Below are positions 52,108-61,285 of a stretch of DNA of 64,000 nt, in pieces. The DNA is taken from NCBI GenBank assembly GCA_944323825.1, contig CALUTY010000017.1, forward strand, positions 1-64,000. Direction: 5' to 3'. The first letter of the stretch is position 1; every line of letters starts with the position of its first letter. The notes under the pieces are model-generated. The model did no database searches. It was given only the letters and a program-made list of their open reading frames with translations, and was not told the DNA's origin. The DNA is from an uncultured Bacteroidales bacterium (GTDB lineage: Bacteria > Bacteroidota > Bacteroidia > Bacteroidales > UBA932). Position numbers and translations under genes: made by a program.

Positions 52108-54720
52108 TTAAAATGATTTTGTCACATATTCTATCCTGCTTCCGTCCTGGAGCAGCTGCAATACATCCTGCACCTTCGCCGCATCCACCGACGATATGCA
52201 TTCCGAATAGCGGGACTGCATGTCCTTCCCGCCTGCAAAGCGGCCTGAAATGACTGCAAGCCAATACCCCGGATCTTTCTGCAGCGAATCCCATCTGTTC
52301 TGCAGGACGGCCTTGTAAAGGCTGAGCTTCTCCGGGGAAATCCCGGATGCGACAAGATCCGACATCGCCGAACGCATCTTCATCAGCACGCGCACCGGTC
52401 TTCTGCGTGCCGTCCCCTGCGGAAGTCCTTCAATCGAGGCCGGGGATGCGGAGATCGTGACGCACAGCCTTTCGTATGGATATACAGGGAAGGCATCCTT
52501 TACGGAAACATACATCCCGGTGTCATGGACCGCCTCCGTCAGGGCATCTTTCAGAGCCATCACCGCAACCTGCGACACCATATAGTTCTCAGGGTTCATC
52601 GGAAGCTCTGCTGACATCAGCACATCCACTCCCGGAACATCCCCATCCACAAAATATGTGGATTCTCCGGAAACAATCTGATAGGAAACCACCGGTTTCA
52701 GCACCCTTCTCCTGACGGTCTTGAATCCGCCCATGTAAGACTGGAGGAATTTCTTGAAATCAACCTCTGACATGTCCCCCACAAACACAAGCACGCCGTC
52801 ATCCGCCTTGGAGAACTGGGTCTTGAAGAACTTCCCTGCCCTCTCCGGCAGGTCGGCATGGAGATTGGCGGCGGATTTGAAAGGCGAATACCTGTCATCA
52901 CGGCAGATGATGCTGTCCATGACGAACATCTTTTCCGATATGTCGCCTCTCAATGTGGCGAGCCTCAGCCTCTCTTCCCGCATATATCTCGCCGCAGCCT
53001 TCCTGTTCAAGGACAGGCCGTCCGACATGGCAAGAAGGGACTTCATCAGCAGAGAAAGACGGTCCGAAGGCAAGGCACCTGAAATGCTCATGGCGGAAAC
53101 GGCGACCTCCGGATGCATGGAAATCCCTGCAGTTTCAAGCAGATTGCGGAAATCCCTGCAATCCATCCCGCACACATCATACAGGCCCAGCATATCGGAC
53201 ATGAAAGCTCCTTCACCGTTCTTCATGTCCCGCATGGAGGCATAGCCTCCTTTCAGAAGCATGGAATAATAAAAGATCCCGTCCGTATCCATCTTCTTGT
53301 AAAGGACTTTCATCCCGTTTGAAAACACCCAATCGGTGCTTCCTGTCGATGTCACGGTCTTTGTGCGCCTTACGGTGCAGCGTTCGGCAGGCACCGGGAA
53401 GCGCAGGGTGTCACTCCAATTGACAGGGCTCGGCTGCATGCATCCTTCATGCCCGGCCATCATGGTATCTGCATTTTCCGTCCCCATTCTCCAGCCTGCC
53501 TTGAAGGCCAGGAGCAGGCTGTCGCATGACACATAAGAAGAATCTGCCCGGCATACGACGGAAAGGTTCTCCGCACTGTCAAGAAGGGCAGAGGCGAAAC
53601 CGTTGAAAAGACGGCAGCCGGAAGTATCCGGCATCATGCCCCGGGTATAGAACTGTTCCTTCGCCCCGGCAGAAGCCAGCCCCGCACCGTAGAGGAAAGA
53701 CGATATGCATTTGTCCACATACTGTGAATTCGGCACCGAAACCCGGCGGACCTTCTTATATAAAGCGGAATTGGCCATCTTCTTGGCATCGGAATACTCC
53801 CCTACGGAAGCCCCAGCCCTGTCAAGGGAAGACAGGGCCCCGCCCAAAGCCCCTGCAGCGTCATAAAGGCGGGCCGGTGATGTCATGACTGACACGGAAT
53901 AGCTCTCGTCCCCTTTCTGCTCCGAACTCTTTACATATCTGTATTTCAGCCCTGCCACCGGAACTGTGTCTGCAACGAGCCCATCTTCCACCCTTTTCTT
54001 CAGGACGGTCCACAGCTCCTCGCCAAGCCGCTCCGAAACGGACGGGAGGACGGTACCCATATATTCCCGAGGAGTCCTCGGGGACCTGTAGCTGACCGTC
54101 AGCGACGGGACACGGGCAAGACGGTCCAGTTCAAGGCCGCATGATGCGAAATCACGGTCCTGCCATACTGCAACGGTGTCCTTATATGGAAGATTCGCCC
54201 TTGCAGGGACCATCAGCGACAATATCTTCAGCCTTTTGACGACATCGTCCTTGTCCACATCCCCTGAAATCACTATGGCATCACCCTCTGAAGGGCCTCC
54301 GGCATCCACAATGTCAAACATCGCAAGCAGCAGGGAATCCGTAACGGACTCCCCTGCAGGAAGCCGCACATTCTCAAAGCGCAGGACGACATCACCGTCC
54401 ATATCCTGCACATAGCCCCTTCTGCCATATCCGATGCCGTTGTCCGCCAGAAAGGCAGCCGGGGACCTGCCGGCAAATTTCGGAAGGGAATCCAGCAGCA
54501 TCCGGCATTTCTCCGCATCCCAGCCCTTGCGCACAAGGACATAATCCGCCATCCCTTTCTGAGAAGTGTTGACGGCTATGTAATATGATATCCCGTCAGG
54601 GAGCTCCCCCCGGCTTATGGCCGGATCATCCGGCAGCGACGGAATCTCCTGACCGGAAGAAACCGAAGGGCAAAAATGAAGGACAATGCAAAGAATTGTC
54701 AGAATATATGCCTTTTTCAT
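52108..54720 (-). CDS. M16-like (insulinase-fold) exported protein without the zinc motif
   Basis: 870 residues from the ATG at 54720 (MKKAYILTILCIVLHFCPSVSSGQ, signal peptide). Two M16-type halves: an N-terminal half starting ELPDGISYYIAVNTSQKG and a C-terminal half starting WVFSNGMKVLYKKMDTDGIFYYSMLLKGGYASMRDMKNGEGAFM. The active-site HxxEH expected about 40-50 residues after each 'NG.....' start is absent in both halves, so it should not be a peptidase. Such inactive halves normally partner an active M16 protein, but none is adjacent. Probably periplasmic. First gene of a pair with DUF3109, divergent from the TPR gene. Confidence 0.75.
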   Translation of the reverse strand: MKKAYILTILCIVLHFCPSVSSGQEIPSLPDDPAISRGELPDGISYYIAVNTSQKGMADYVLVRKGWDAEKCRMLLDSLPKFAGRSPAAFLADNGIGYGRRGYVQDMDGDVVLRFENVRLPAGESVTDSLLLAMFDIVDAGGPSEGDAIVISGDVDKDDVVKRLKILSLMVPARANLPYKDTVAVWQDRDFASCGLELDRLARVPSLTVSYRSPRTPREYMGTVLPSVSERLGEELWTVLKKRVEDGLVADTVPVAGLKYRYVKSSEQKGDESYSVSVMTSPARLYDAAGALGGALSSLDRAGASVGEYSDAKKMANSALYKKVRRVSVPNSQYVDKCISSFLYGAGLASAGAKEQFYTRGMMPDTSGCRLFNGFASALLDSAENLSVVCRADSSYVSCDSLLLAFKAGWRMGTENADTMMAGHEGCMQPSPVNWSDTLRFPVPAERCTVRRTKTVTSTGSTDWVFSNGMKVLYKKMDTDGIFYYSMLLKGGYASMRDMKNGEGAFMSDMLGLYDVCGMDCRDFRNLLETAGISMHPEVAVSAMSISGALPSDRLSLLMKSLLAMSDGLSLNRKAAARYMREERLRLATLRGDISEKMFVMDSIICRDDRYSPFKSAANLHADLPERAGKFFKTQFSKADDGVLVFVGDMSEVDFKKFLQSYMGGFKTVRRRVLKPVVSYQIVSGESTYFVDGDVPGVDVLMSAELPMNPENYMVSQVAVMALKDALTEAVHDTGMYVSVKDAFPVYPYERLCVTISASPASIEGLPQGTARRRPVRVLMKMRSAMSDLVASGISPEKLSLYKAVLQNRWDSLQKDPGYWLAVISGRFAGGKDMQSRYSECISSVDAAKVQDVLQLLQDGSRIEYVTKSF

Positions 54721-54763
54721 CACAATTATCATATGGAAGTGCAAAATTAAAATAAAATTTTCC

Positions 54764-54771
54764 TACTTTTG
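54764..54771 (+). promoter_or_regulatory. -7 box of the TPR-rlhA transcript
   Basis: TACTTTTG matches TAnnTTTG exactly, 50 nt before the TPR gene. No -33 TTTG is seen. Confidence 0.5.
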
Positions 54772-54820
54772 TATTTATGTGGTTCTTTCGGAAACATTAA
54801 AATCTAATAATTATACTGAT

Positions 54821-55759
54821 ATGAAAAAGATTTTCCTCTCTTTGGCAGCGGCTGTCCTTGCTGCTGCAACAGTGACCGCACAGGATATGGCCCAGGCCAC
54901 TGAGACTTACAACAACGGTGCAATGGCCCTCCAGATGGGAGACAACGCCGGAGCATTGGCATATTTCGAGCAGGCTCTCACCATGGGCGAGGCTTGCGGT
55001 GAGGAAGGCGCAGAACTTGTGACCAACTGCAAGGACATCATCCCGCAGGTGACTCTTGCCATCGCAAAGGACATGCTTCAGGCAGAAGACTACGACAATG
55101 CATTGACCCAGCTCCAGAAAGCTGTGGAAGTGGCCGGGACATACGCAAAGCCTGAAGTGGCTGACGAGGCCAACGGACTCATTCCTCAGGTATATATGCA
55201 GAAGGGCAACAACCTCATCAAGGCAAAGGATTTCGCAGGTGCCGCCGCCGCATATGAAACCGTAGTGGCCGCAGATTCAACAAACGGGAACGCACTCCTT
55301 CTTCTCGGGCAGGCATACATGCTCTCAGGCAACGCCGATGCAGCAGAGAAAGCCTACACAGCAGCCATGAGGCAGGGCGAAGAGAGCAAGGCAGCCACCC
55401 AGCTCTCAAACCTCTATCTCAGGAAGGCCCAGAGCCTCAGCAAGGCAAAGAAATTTGAGGACATGATTGCCGCCTGCCTCAAGTCCTACGAATACAAGGA
55501 AAACGCCAACGCAATGCTGCTTGCCGGATCGGCAGCCACCAATCTCGGCAAGAAGGGTGACGCCATCAGCTACTACGAGAAGTATGTGGCCCTCAGCCCT
55601 AACGCAAAGAACACTCCTGACATCTACTACACAATCGCAGTCCTTGCACAGCAGGACAACAACAAGGAAAAGGCCTGCGGATATTATCAGAAAGTGCTGA
55701 GCCACGCCAAATACGGTGCCACTGCAAAGGCACAGATGCAGGCTCTCCAGTGCAACTGA
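54821..55759 (+). CDS. Secreted tetratricopeptide-repeat protein
   Basis: 312 residues from the ATG at 54821 (MKKIFLSLAAAVLAAATVTAQ, signal peptide). At least five TPR units follow: ATETYNNGAMALQMGDNAGALAYFEQAL, ML.AEDYDNALTQLQKAVEVA, GNALLLLGQAYMLSGNADAAEKAYTAAM, LYLRKAQSLSKAKKFEDMIAACLKSY and YYTIAVLAQQDNNKEKACGYYQKVL. A periplasmic scaffold or adaptor is likely. Its stop overlaps the rlhA start (TGATG), so the two genes are co-translated. Confidence 0.85.
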   Translation: MKKIFLSLAAAVLAAATVTAQDMAQATETYNNGAMALQMGDNAGALAYFEQALTMGEACGEEGAELVTNCKDIIPQVTLAIAKDMLQAEDYDNALTQLQKAVEVAGTYAKPEVADEANGLIPQVYMQKGNNLIKAKDFAGAAAAYETVVAADSTNGNALLLLGQAYMLSGNADAAEKAYTAAMRQGEESKAATQLSNLYLRKAQSLSKAKKFEDMIAACLKSYEYKENANAMLLAGSAATNLGKKGDAISYYEKYVALSPNAKNTPDIYYTIAVLAQQDNNKEKACGYYQKVLSHAKYGATAKAQMQALQCN

Positions 55760-57849
55760 TGAAGGGACTTCAAGACACGACGGGGCAGCTGGAACTTCTG
55801 GCTCCCGCGAGAAACTGTGACATCGGCATTGCAGCAATAGACTGCGGTGCCGATGCCGTATATATTGCCGGTCCCGCATTCGGGGCAAGACAGGCCGCCG
55901 GGAACAGCATGGAGGACATCAAAAACCTGTGCCGGTATGCGCACCGGTTCGGGGCGAGGATATTCATCACCTTCAACACCATCCTGTATGACAATGAGCT
56001 GCAGGAGGCCAGAAGACTGATGCATGGATTCCGGGATGCCGGGGCAGACGCCCTTATAGTCCAGGACCTTGCCATACTGAAGATGGCTGCGGAAGACGGG
56101 CTGGACATACCTCTCCATGCCTCCACCCAATGTGCCATCAGGACGCCTGAGGATGCCCGCTTCCTCGAAAGCCTCGGATTTTCAAGGCTTGTCCTCGAAC
56201 GGGAACTGTCTCTTGAACAGATACGGGAAATACGCGATGCCGTCAGCTGTGAACTGGAATTCTTCGTGCACGGGGCACTGTGCGTATGCTACAGCGGACA
56301 ATGCTATCTCTCCGAAAACATAGCCGGAAGGAGCGCCAACAGAGGTGCCTGCATCCAGGCATGCAGGTCGAGATATGACCTCACGGACAGGGACGGCAAC
56401 ACTCTGGCCAAAGACAAGACCCTCCTTTCCCTGAAGGATTTCAGGCTGAGGGACAGGCTTGAAGACCTCGCCGAAGCCGGAGTGACATCATTCAAGATAG
56501 AAGGCCGGCTGAAAAACATCTCGTATGTGAAAAATGTGGTCAGGGACTACTCCATAGCCATAGACCGGATCATAGAAAAGCAGAAGGACGGACGATGTGG
56601 TACCGGACAGGCCGATGCAGTAGGCGCAGGATACTGCCGGACATCCTTCGGCAAAGTGAGCGGAGGATTCATGCCTGACACCGACAAGACATTCAACAGA
56701 GGCTATACGGAACTTTTCATTGACGGAAAACGCGGCAGCTGGGCATCATTGGACTCTGCAAAGTCAATGGGAGAGGAAATCGGGACAATCTCGTATGTCA
56801 GCAAAGACAAGGACATGCTGAGAGTAAGCCCTTCAGGGACAAACCGGAACAAAGGAAGGGATCGAGGGAAAGGAGAATGGAGGGATACAAGAAAGGATGA
56901 CGGAAAGGGGAATGACGGCACTTCGGCACAGGGCATCAAAGAACTGAAACTCAACAACGGAGACGGCTTCTCCTTTGTCAGGGGGGCAGAAGTCATCGGA
57001 TTCCGCGGAGACATCTGCAACGGGCTTGAAATCAGATGCAAGCGGGTGCCTGAACTTTTTGTCGGGGCAAGGCTCTACCGGAATGTGGACACTGCATTTG
57101 AAAAGATGCTCGAAAGGGAAAAGCCCGTTCGTGAAATCACCGTGGGCCTTGAAGCAGCCTTCTCGGACAATACGGCTGAAGGCAATGGCGGCACGGACAG
57201 GTTTGTCCTCTCCGTCTCGGCAAGGAGCGAGGACGGAAGATGCGTCACCGTCACTGCCGGGGCAGGCAGCGAAGAGGCAGCGGACAGGGAAAGGATGATG
57301 TCAGTGATTTCCGGCCAGCTTTCAAAGAGGACGGGGCATTACAGATTTGAACTCCGGTCCGTACGGACCATGGAAAACGGGAGTCTGCCGGACACCCCTT
57401 CCGTCCTGCCCTTCATGACTGCTGCAGCCCTCAACGGCATAAGGCGCAGCATTGCAGCCGCCCTTGACGAAATCCCGTGCAACAGGCTTCCGCTGCTTAC
57501 AAAGGATATCCCGCAAGCTGTCAGCCGTATATCCGGATTCGCCGCATATACAGACGACACCCACGCCGCCACTTACAGGGAAAACATTGCCAACCGGATG
57601 GCAAGAGCCGTATATGAAGCCGCCGGCTTTGAGATAAAGGAAATGGCTTACGAACTGGAGCATCCGCAAGGGGCGGAACTGATGCGGACAAAATATTGCA
57701 TCAGGCACGAGCTCGGCATCTGCCCGAAGCAGAAAAAAGGACAGACACCGGCCCCCCTGTACCTCCTGAACAACGGCCGCAGGCTGGTTCTCAACTTCGA
57801 CTGCAGCCGCTGCGAGATGACCGTCAGTACTCCACAATCTCGAATGTGA
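55759..57849 (+). CDS. rlhA: Peptidase U32-family protein, RlhA-like
   Basis: 696 residues from the ATG at 55759, which overlaps the TPR stop; a GTG 9 nt earlier is rejected. N-terminal U32 domain (LLAPARNCDIGIAAIDCGADAVYIAGP, HASTQCAIRTPEDARFLESLGFSRLVLERELS). Conserved Cys cluster CVCYSGQCYLS...NRGACIQACRSRY, FKIEGRLKN, and a DUF3656-like C-terminal part (VGARLYRNVDTAFEKML). Length and layout fit E. coli RlhA, which hydroxylates a 23S rRNA cytidine. Residues ~359-392 are an extra Arg/Lys/Asp/Gly-rich low-complexity insert. The last 26 nt overlap the convergent lipoprotein gene. Confidence 0.82.
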   Translation: MKGLQDTTGQLELLAPARNCDIGIAAIDCGADAVYIAGPAFGARQAAGNSMEDIKNLCRYAHRFGARIFITFNTILYDNELQEARRLMHGFRDAGADALIVQDLAILKMAAEDGLDIPLHASTQCAIRTPEDARFLESLGFSRLVLERELSLEQIREIRDAVSCELEFFVHGALCVCYSGQCYLSENIAGRSANRGACIQACRSRYDLTDRDGNTLAKDKTLLSLKDFRLRDRLEDLAEAGVTSFKIEGRLKNISYVKNVVRDYSIAIDRIIEKQKDGRCGTGQADAVGAGYCRTSFGKVSGGFMPDTDKTFNRGYTELFIDGKRGSWASLDSAKSMGEEIGTISYVSKDKDMLRVSPSGTNRNKGRDRGKGEWRDTRKDDGKGNDGTSAQGIKELKLNNGDGFSFVRGAEVIGFRGDICNGLEIRCKRVPELFVGARLYRNVDTAFEKMLEREKPVREITVGLEAAFSDNTAEGNGGTDRFVLSVSARSEDGRCVTVTAGAGSEEAADRERMMSVISGQLSKRTGHYRFELRSVRTMENGSLPDTPSVLPFMTAAALNGIRRSIAAALDEIPCNRLPLLTKDIPQAVSRISGFAAYTDDTHAATYRENIANRMARAVYEAAGFEIKEMAYELEHPQGAELMRTKYCIRHELGICPKQKKGQTPAPLYLLNNGRRLVLNFDCSRCEMTVSTPQSRM

Positions 57850-59176
57850 GATCCACATCTCCGAAATGCCCGGTGACATTGCTGTTGGCCAGGATATACT
57901 TCGAACTCAGCTGGCCTCTCCATACTATGTCATCCCTTGTGTTGATCGGGAGTTCAAGTTCCACTCCGTAGCTCTTGGACTCCACCCTTACAAGTGCAGT
58001 GCATTTCCATGAAGTGCGGGTGCCGCCGTCGTCTTCTGCTATCATGAATGCACAACTTTCCAGCTGGTCTGTCCATTCGGATACAAGCACGGCATTGAAC
58101 GGCTGCGGCTCACCCTTATGCTTTCTCTTCACCACAATCATGAAATCCGTCACAGACGGGTTATATAACTTGAGCTCTGCTTCCGTGCTTGCGGTAAAAT
58201 CCTCAACGGACCCCATCTTCACAAAGAATTCCGAAGCCCCGGCAAACCACGAATCATAATTTCTCAGCATTGTGAAATCCTTCAGAATCAAAGTCCTTAT
58301 GGTACTGCCGGCAGAAGCCGCTGAGTGCTTTTCAGCAACGGATGCCGCAGTCCCGTACAGGGGCAGAGGGCGGCACAGCTGCTTTCCCACCACTATCGAA
58401 CCTCCGCCGCTGCCCCAGTCCGGATCTTCCCTGCGGAGCATTTCAAGGGAAGTGAAATCCCCGTCATCATTCCGGTTGACCACCCACACGGTCTCCTCCA
58501 TGGCTGTCTGTTCGTCCACTATCACCTCCTCTACAGTCCTGTTGCCGTCCCCATCCGTCTTCAGCCGGTAGCCGAGATTGGTCTCCGCCCCGTCAAGCGG
58601 ATCAAAGGTGATTATCGGGAACTCCTCCCCGTCCCAGTTCTCAGAATACGGCCAATAAATCTGGATGTCCGACGATTCCAGAGCACCGATGAACTCATCA
58701 GGAGTCATGCCGCCGCCATATCCGGATGACACTGAGCCGTCACTTCTGACTGTCCGGACCGAATGCAGATGTTCCCTGATAAGGTCCCGCATCGGGACTT
58801 CATACTCCACCGCCGCCTTTGTCCCCTCCGGAAGCCTGTCGTCACCGACACCCGACCCAGGCAGACGGAACAGGTCCCGCATCGTATATTCTTCATCATA
58901 ACCGTTTTCCGATGAGGAGGAAACAGCGTCATGCACTTCTCCAAGCTGCTCCTGCCCTACAGGAAGTGCCGAAAGAAGGCGAGCCACCTCATCAAGCGCC
59001 ACCGGAAGAGAGGCTTCTTCATCCCCTCCTCCATGCTTTTCAATGTCGTTGTCAAGTTCCTCGCAGGAAACGCACAGGAAAGAAAGCGCCGAAACGACGC
59101 AAAACGGAAACAGTCCGTACAGCAGGAAATTCCTGAGCCGGACGGGACAATCTCTTCTAGACAGAATCTTCTTCAT
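57824..59176 (-). CDS. Lipoprotein of unknown function
   Basis: About 450 residues from the ATG at 59176; an ATG at 59185 is also possible. A long, basic N-region precedes the lipobox (LSFLCVSC) and an acidic export tag (EELDNDIEKHGGGDEE). The body has DIQIYWPYSENWDGEEFPIITFDPLDGAETNLGYR and TVWVVNRNDDGDFTSLEML. I know these strings only from uncharacterised Bacteroidales lipoproteins. A promoter with TTTG, 20 nt, TCACTTTG and a small ACCGTT/AACGGT hairpin lies upstream. Stop overlaps rlhA by 26 nt. Confidence 0.65.
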   Translation of the reverse strand: MKKILSRRDCPVRLRNFLLYGLFPFCVVSALSFLCVSCEELDNDIEKHGGGDEEASLPVALDEVARLLSALPVGQEQLGEVHDAVSSSSENGYDEEYTMRDLFRLPGSGVGDDRLPEGTKAAVEYEVPMRDLIREHLHSVRTVRSDGSVSSGYGGGMTPDEFIGALESSDIQIYWPYSENWDGEEFPIITFDPLDGAETNLGYRLKTDGDGNRTVEEVIVDEQTAMEETVWVVNRNDDGDFTSLEMLRREDPDWGSGGGSIVVGKQLCRPLPLYGTAASVAEKHSAASAGSTIRTLILKDFTMLRNYDSWFAGASEFFVKMGSVEDFTASTEAELKLYNPSVTDFMIVVKRKHKGEPQPFNAVLVSEWTDQLESCAFMIAEDDGGTRTSWKCTALVRVESKSYGVELELPINTRDDIVWRGQLSSKYILANSNVTGHFGDVDLTFEIVEY

Positions 59177-59322
59177 GGCATTCACACTTTAACCGTTCCA
59201 CATCAATTAACGGTACAAAGTGAGCAACAATTATCCGTGTTCACAAAATGCAACCGGATACTTGTGAAAACAAGCCCCACACCATGTCAGAAGCCGGGGA
59301 CAGCCGAAAAATTTTCAGAAAA

Positions 59323-60228
59323 TCATCTGGAATAGCGGAGAATCCTGTTCTTGCTGTTCAGGTCCGTCACAATGGAGATATGTGCAAAGCCGTCCGCGGC
59401 AAATATCTCCCCGGTCTGCTTTGCAAGGGCCTCGTTAAGCTCGGCAAGCCCCATGCCGTCAGGGGCAAGACTGCGCAGGGACCAGGATGATATGGCCCTA
59501 TAATAGAGCAGCGGATCTTCATCCGGCACAAAAAGGGCTCCGGCAGGCTCGTGCTCCAGCACATTCCTTTCCATCAATTTCTTCTCCGACTCCATGACAT
59601 AAGGAGGATTGCTCGTGATGAGGTCGAACGGACCGTATTCAAACGGGGTTTCCATGTCCAGCACATCGGCATGGACAAAAACCGGGGCCTTTATGTCGTG
59701 GTCCGCCTTCATCCTGTCCCTGAAATTCTGTGAACGGGCGACCTCAAGGGCCTTTTCCGAGATGTCCACCGCAACGACCTCTACTCCAGGCACCGACAAG
59801 GCTATTGTCCAGGCTATACAGCCCGAGCCGGTACAAAGGTCCAGAACCCTGACAGGGGAAGCGAATTTCCCGGACGAGCTCCTCATCCGGCTTATCCTCG
59901 ACACGAACTCCACCGCATGGCGGCAGAGAAGTTCAGTTTCCGGTCTGGGAATCAACACATCCGGAGTGACTGTGAAATCAAACCCGCAGAACTCCGCATG
60001 GCCTGTCACATACTGCAGCGGCTCTCCCCCGGCAAGTCTGGCAAGCATCTCCTCCAGCTGCGGCAGACGCTTCCTGTCCACCTCGGCATCCGGATCCACA
60101 ATGTGCGTATAGCTCTTTGTGCCAAGCACATCTTCACACAGGCGGAACACAATGGCCCTGGCCTCATTCTGCACATATAATTTTTCCAGAGCGGAAACTG
60201 CTCCGGAAATGAAATCCTTGAGCAACAT
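59323..60228 (-). CDS. prmC: Release factor glutamine methyltransferase
   Basis: 301 residues. N-terminal helical domain with the segment QYVTGHAEFCGFDFTVTPDVLIPRPETELL near 72-101, SAM-binding VLDLCTGSGCIAW near 128-140 and the catalytic NPPYV motif near 210. It methylates the Gln of the GGQ motif of peptide release factors. It follows ddl by 6 nt. Confidence 0.96.
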   Translation of the reverse strand: MLLKDFISGAVSALEKLYVQNEARAIVFRLCEDVLGTKSYTHIVDPDAEVDRKRLPQLEEMLARLAGGEPLQYVTGHAEFCGFDFTVTPDVLIPRPETELLCRHAVEFVSRISRMRSSSGKFASPVRVLDLCTGSGCIAWTIALSVPGVEVVAVDISEKALEVARSQNFRDRMKADHDIKAPVFVHADVLDMETPFEYGPFDLITSNPPYVMESEKKLMERNVLEHEPAGALFVPDEDPLLYYRAISSWSLRSLAPDGMGLAELNEALAKQTGEIFAADGFAHISIVTDLNSKNRILRYSR

Positions 60229-60234
60229 ATTGTC

Positions 60235-61266
60235 CTACCTGTTTTCTATGATCTGTGAAAGAAATTCCGTCATGTCCATCCCCGCCGTCCGCACCATCTT
60301 CGGCACGAGAGAAGCGGCGGTCATGCCAGGTATCGTATTTACTTCCAGGAAATAAAGTCCGTCCTCGGCAAGAATATAGTCCACCCGCACCAGCCCCGAG
60401 CAGCCGAGGCGGGCATATATCTTCTTCGACGCCTCCTGTACCATCACGGTTTCCTCATCAGAAAGCCTTGCAGGGCAGATTTCCTCGCTGAAACCGTTGT
60501 ATTTGGCGTCATAGTCGAAAAACTCATGTCCTGTCACAATCTCCACCACAGGGAGAGCCACGAGTTCCTTCCCGTTGGAATAGACGGCATCAGTGATTTC
60601 CCGTCCGGGAATGAACTGCTCTGCAAGGACTGTCTTCCCTTCGGAAAATGCGCAGTCCAACGCCGCCTCGAAGTCTTCCTCCCTCTTGACCTTCGTCACA
60701 CCGAAGCTCGAGCCTCCGTCCGTAGGCTTTACAAAAAGCGGCAGCCCCAATTTCTCCACTGCCGAATGTGCAAGGCCGGGGGCTTTCTCTTCCCCTTTCC
60801 TTATGAGCACATCTGCGGCGCATTTGACATAATCCGTATCCCTGAGATAGTTCTTGCAGGAAAATTTGTCAAATGTCATGGCAGAAACGAAGGAACTGCA
60901 GCTGCTGAAAGGGATGCCGAGCATTTCAAAATAGCCCTGCATAAGCCCGTTCTCCCCCGGAGTCCCGTGCTGCATCACATAGGCAAAGTCAAACTTCACC
61001 TTCTCCCCGTTCACAAGCACGGAAAAATCCGTCTTGTCCACCTGCGGACGGGCACCGTCCGGAATTATGGCACGCATCGCATTTTTCTTCCTGTATGCGA
61101 CAAGCGACCAGTCCCCGAAACGGGCAAATATTTCATAGACATTATATTGCGAACCGTCAATCCTTGACGCGACAAATTCTCCGCTGCGGCATGAAACTTC
61201 CCATTCAGAAGAATCGCTGCCATAGATTACCGCTATATTGCTGTATTTTCCCATATGATCTGCCAT
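60235..61266 (-). CDS. ddl: D-alanine--D-alanine ligase
   Basis: 343 residues from the ATG at 61266 (MADHMGKYSNIAVIYG); an ATG at 61254 is possible, and the longer frame overlaps the PBP1A gene and is rejected. ATP-grasp motifs are present: QHGTPGENGLMQGYFEMLGIP, PLFVKPTDGGSSFGVTKV, EQFIPGREITDAV, RVDYILAEDGLYFLEVNTIPGMT. It makes the D-Ala-D-Ala end of the peptidoglycan stem. It stands between PBP1A and prmC, close enough for one transcript. Confidence 0.95.
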   Translation of the reverse strand: MADHMGKYSNIAVIYGSDSSEWEVSCRSGEFVASRIDGSQYNVYEIFARFGDWSLVAYRKKNAMRAIIPDGARPQVDKTDFSVLVNGEKVKFDFAYVMQHGTPGENGLMQGYFEMLGIPFSSCSSFVSAMTFDKFSCKNYLRDTDYVKCAADVLIRKGEEKAPGLAHSAVEKLGLPLFVKPTDGGSSFGVTKVKREEDFEAALDCAFSEGKTVLAEQFIPGREITDAVYSNGKELVALPVVEIVTGHEFFDYDAKYNGFSEEICPARLSDEETVMVQEASKKIYARLGCSGLVRVDYILAEDGLYFLEVNTIPGMTAASLVPKMVRTAGMDMTEFLSQIIENR

Positions 61267-61285
61267 ATTTGATGTCCAGACACTT

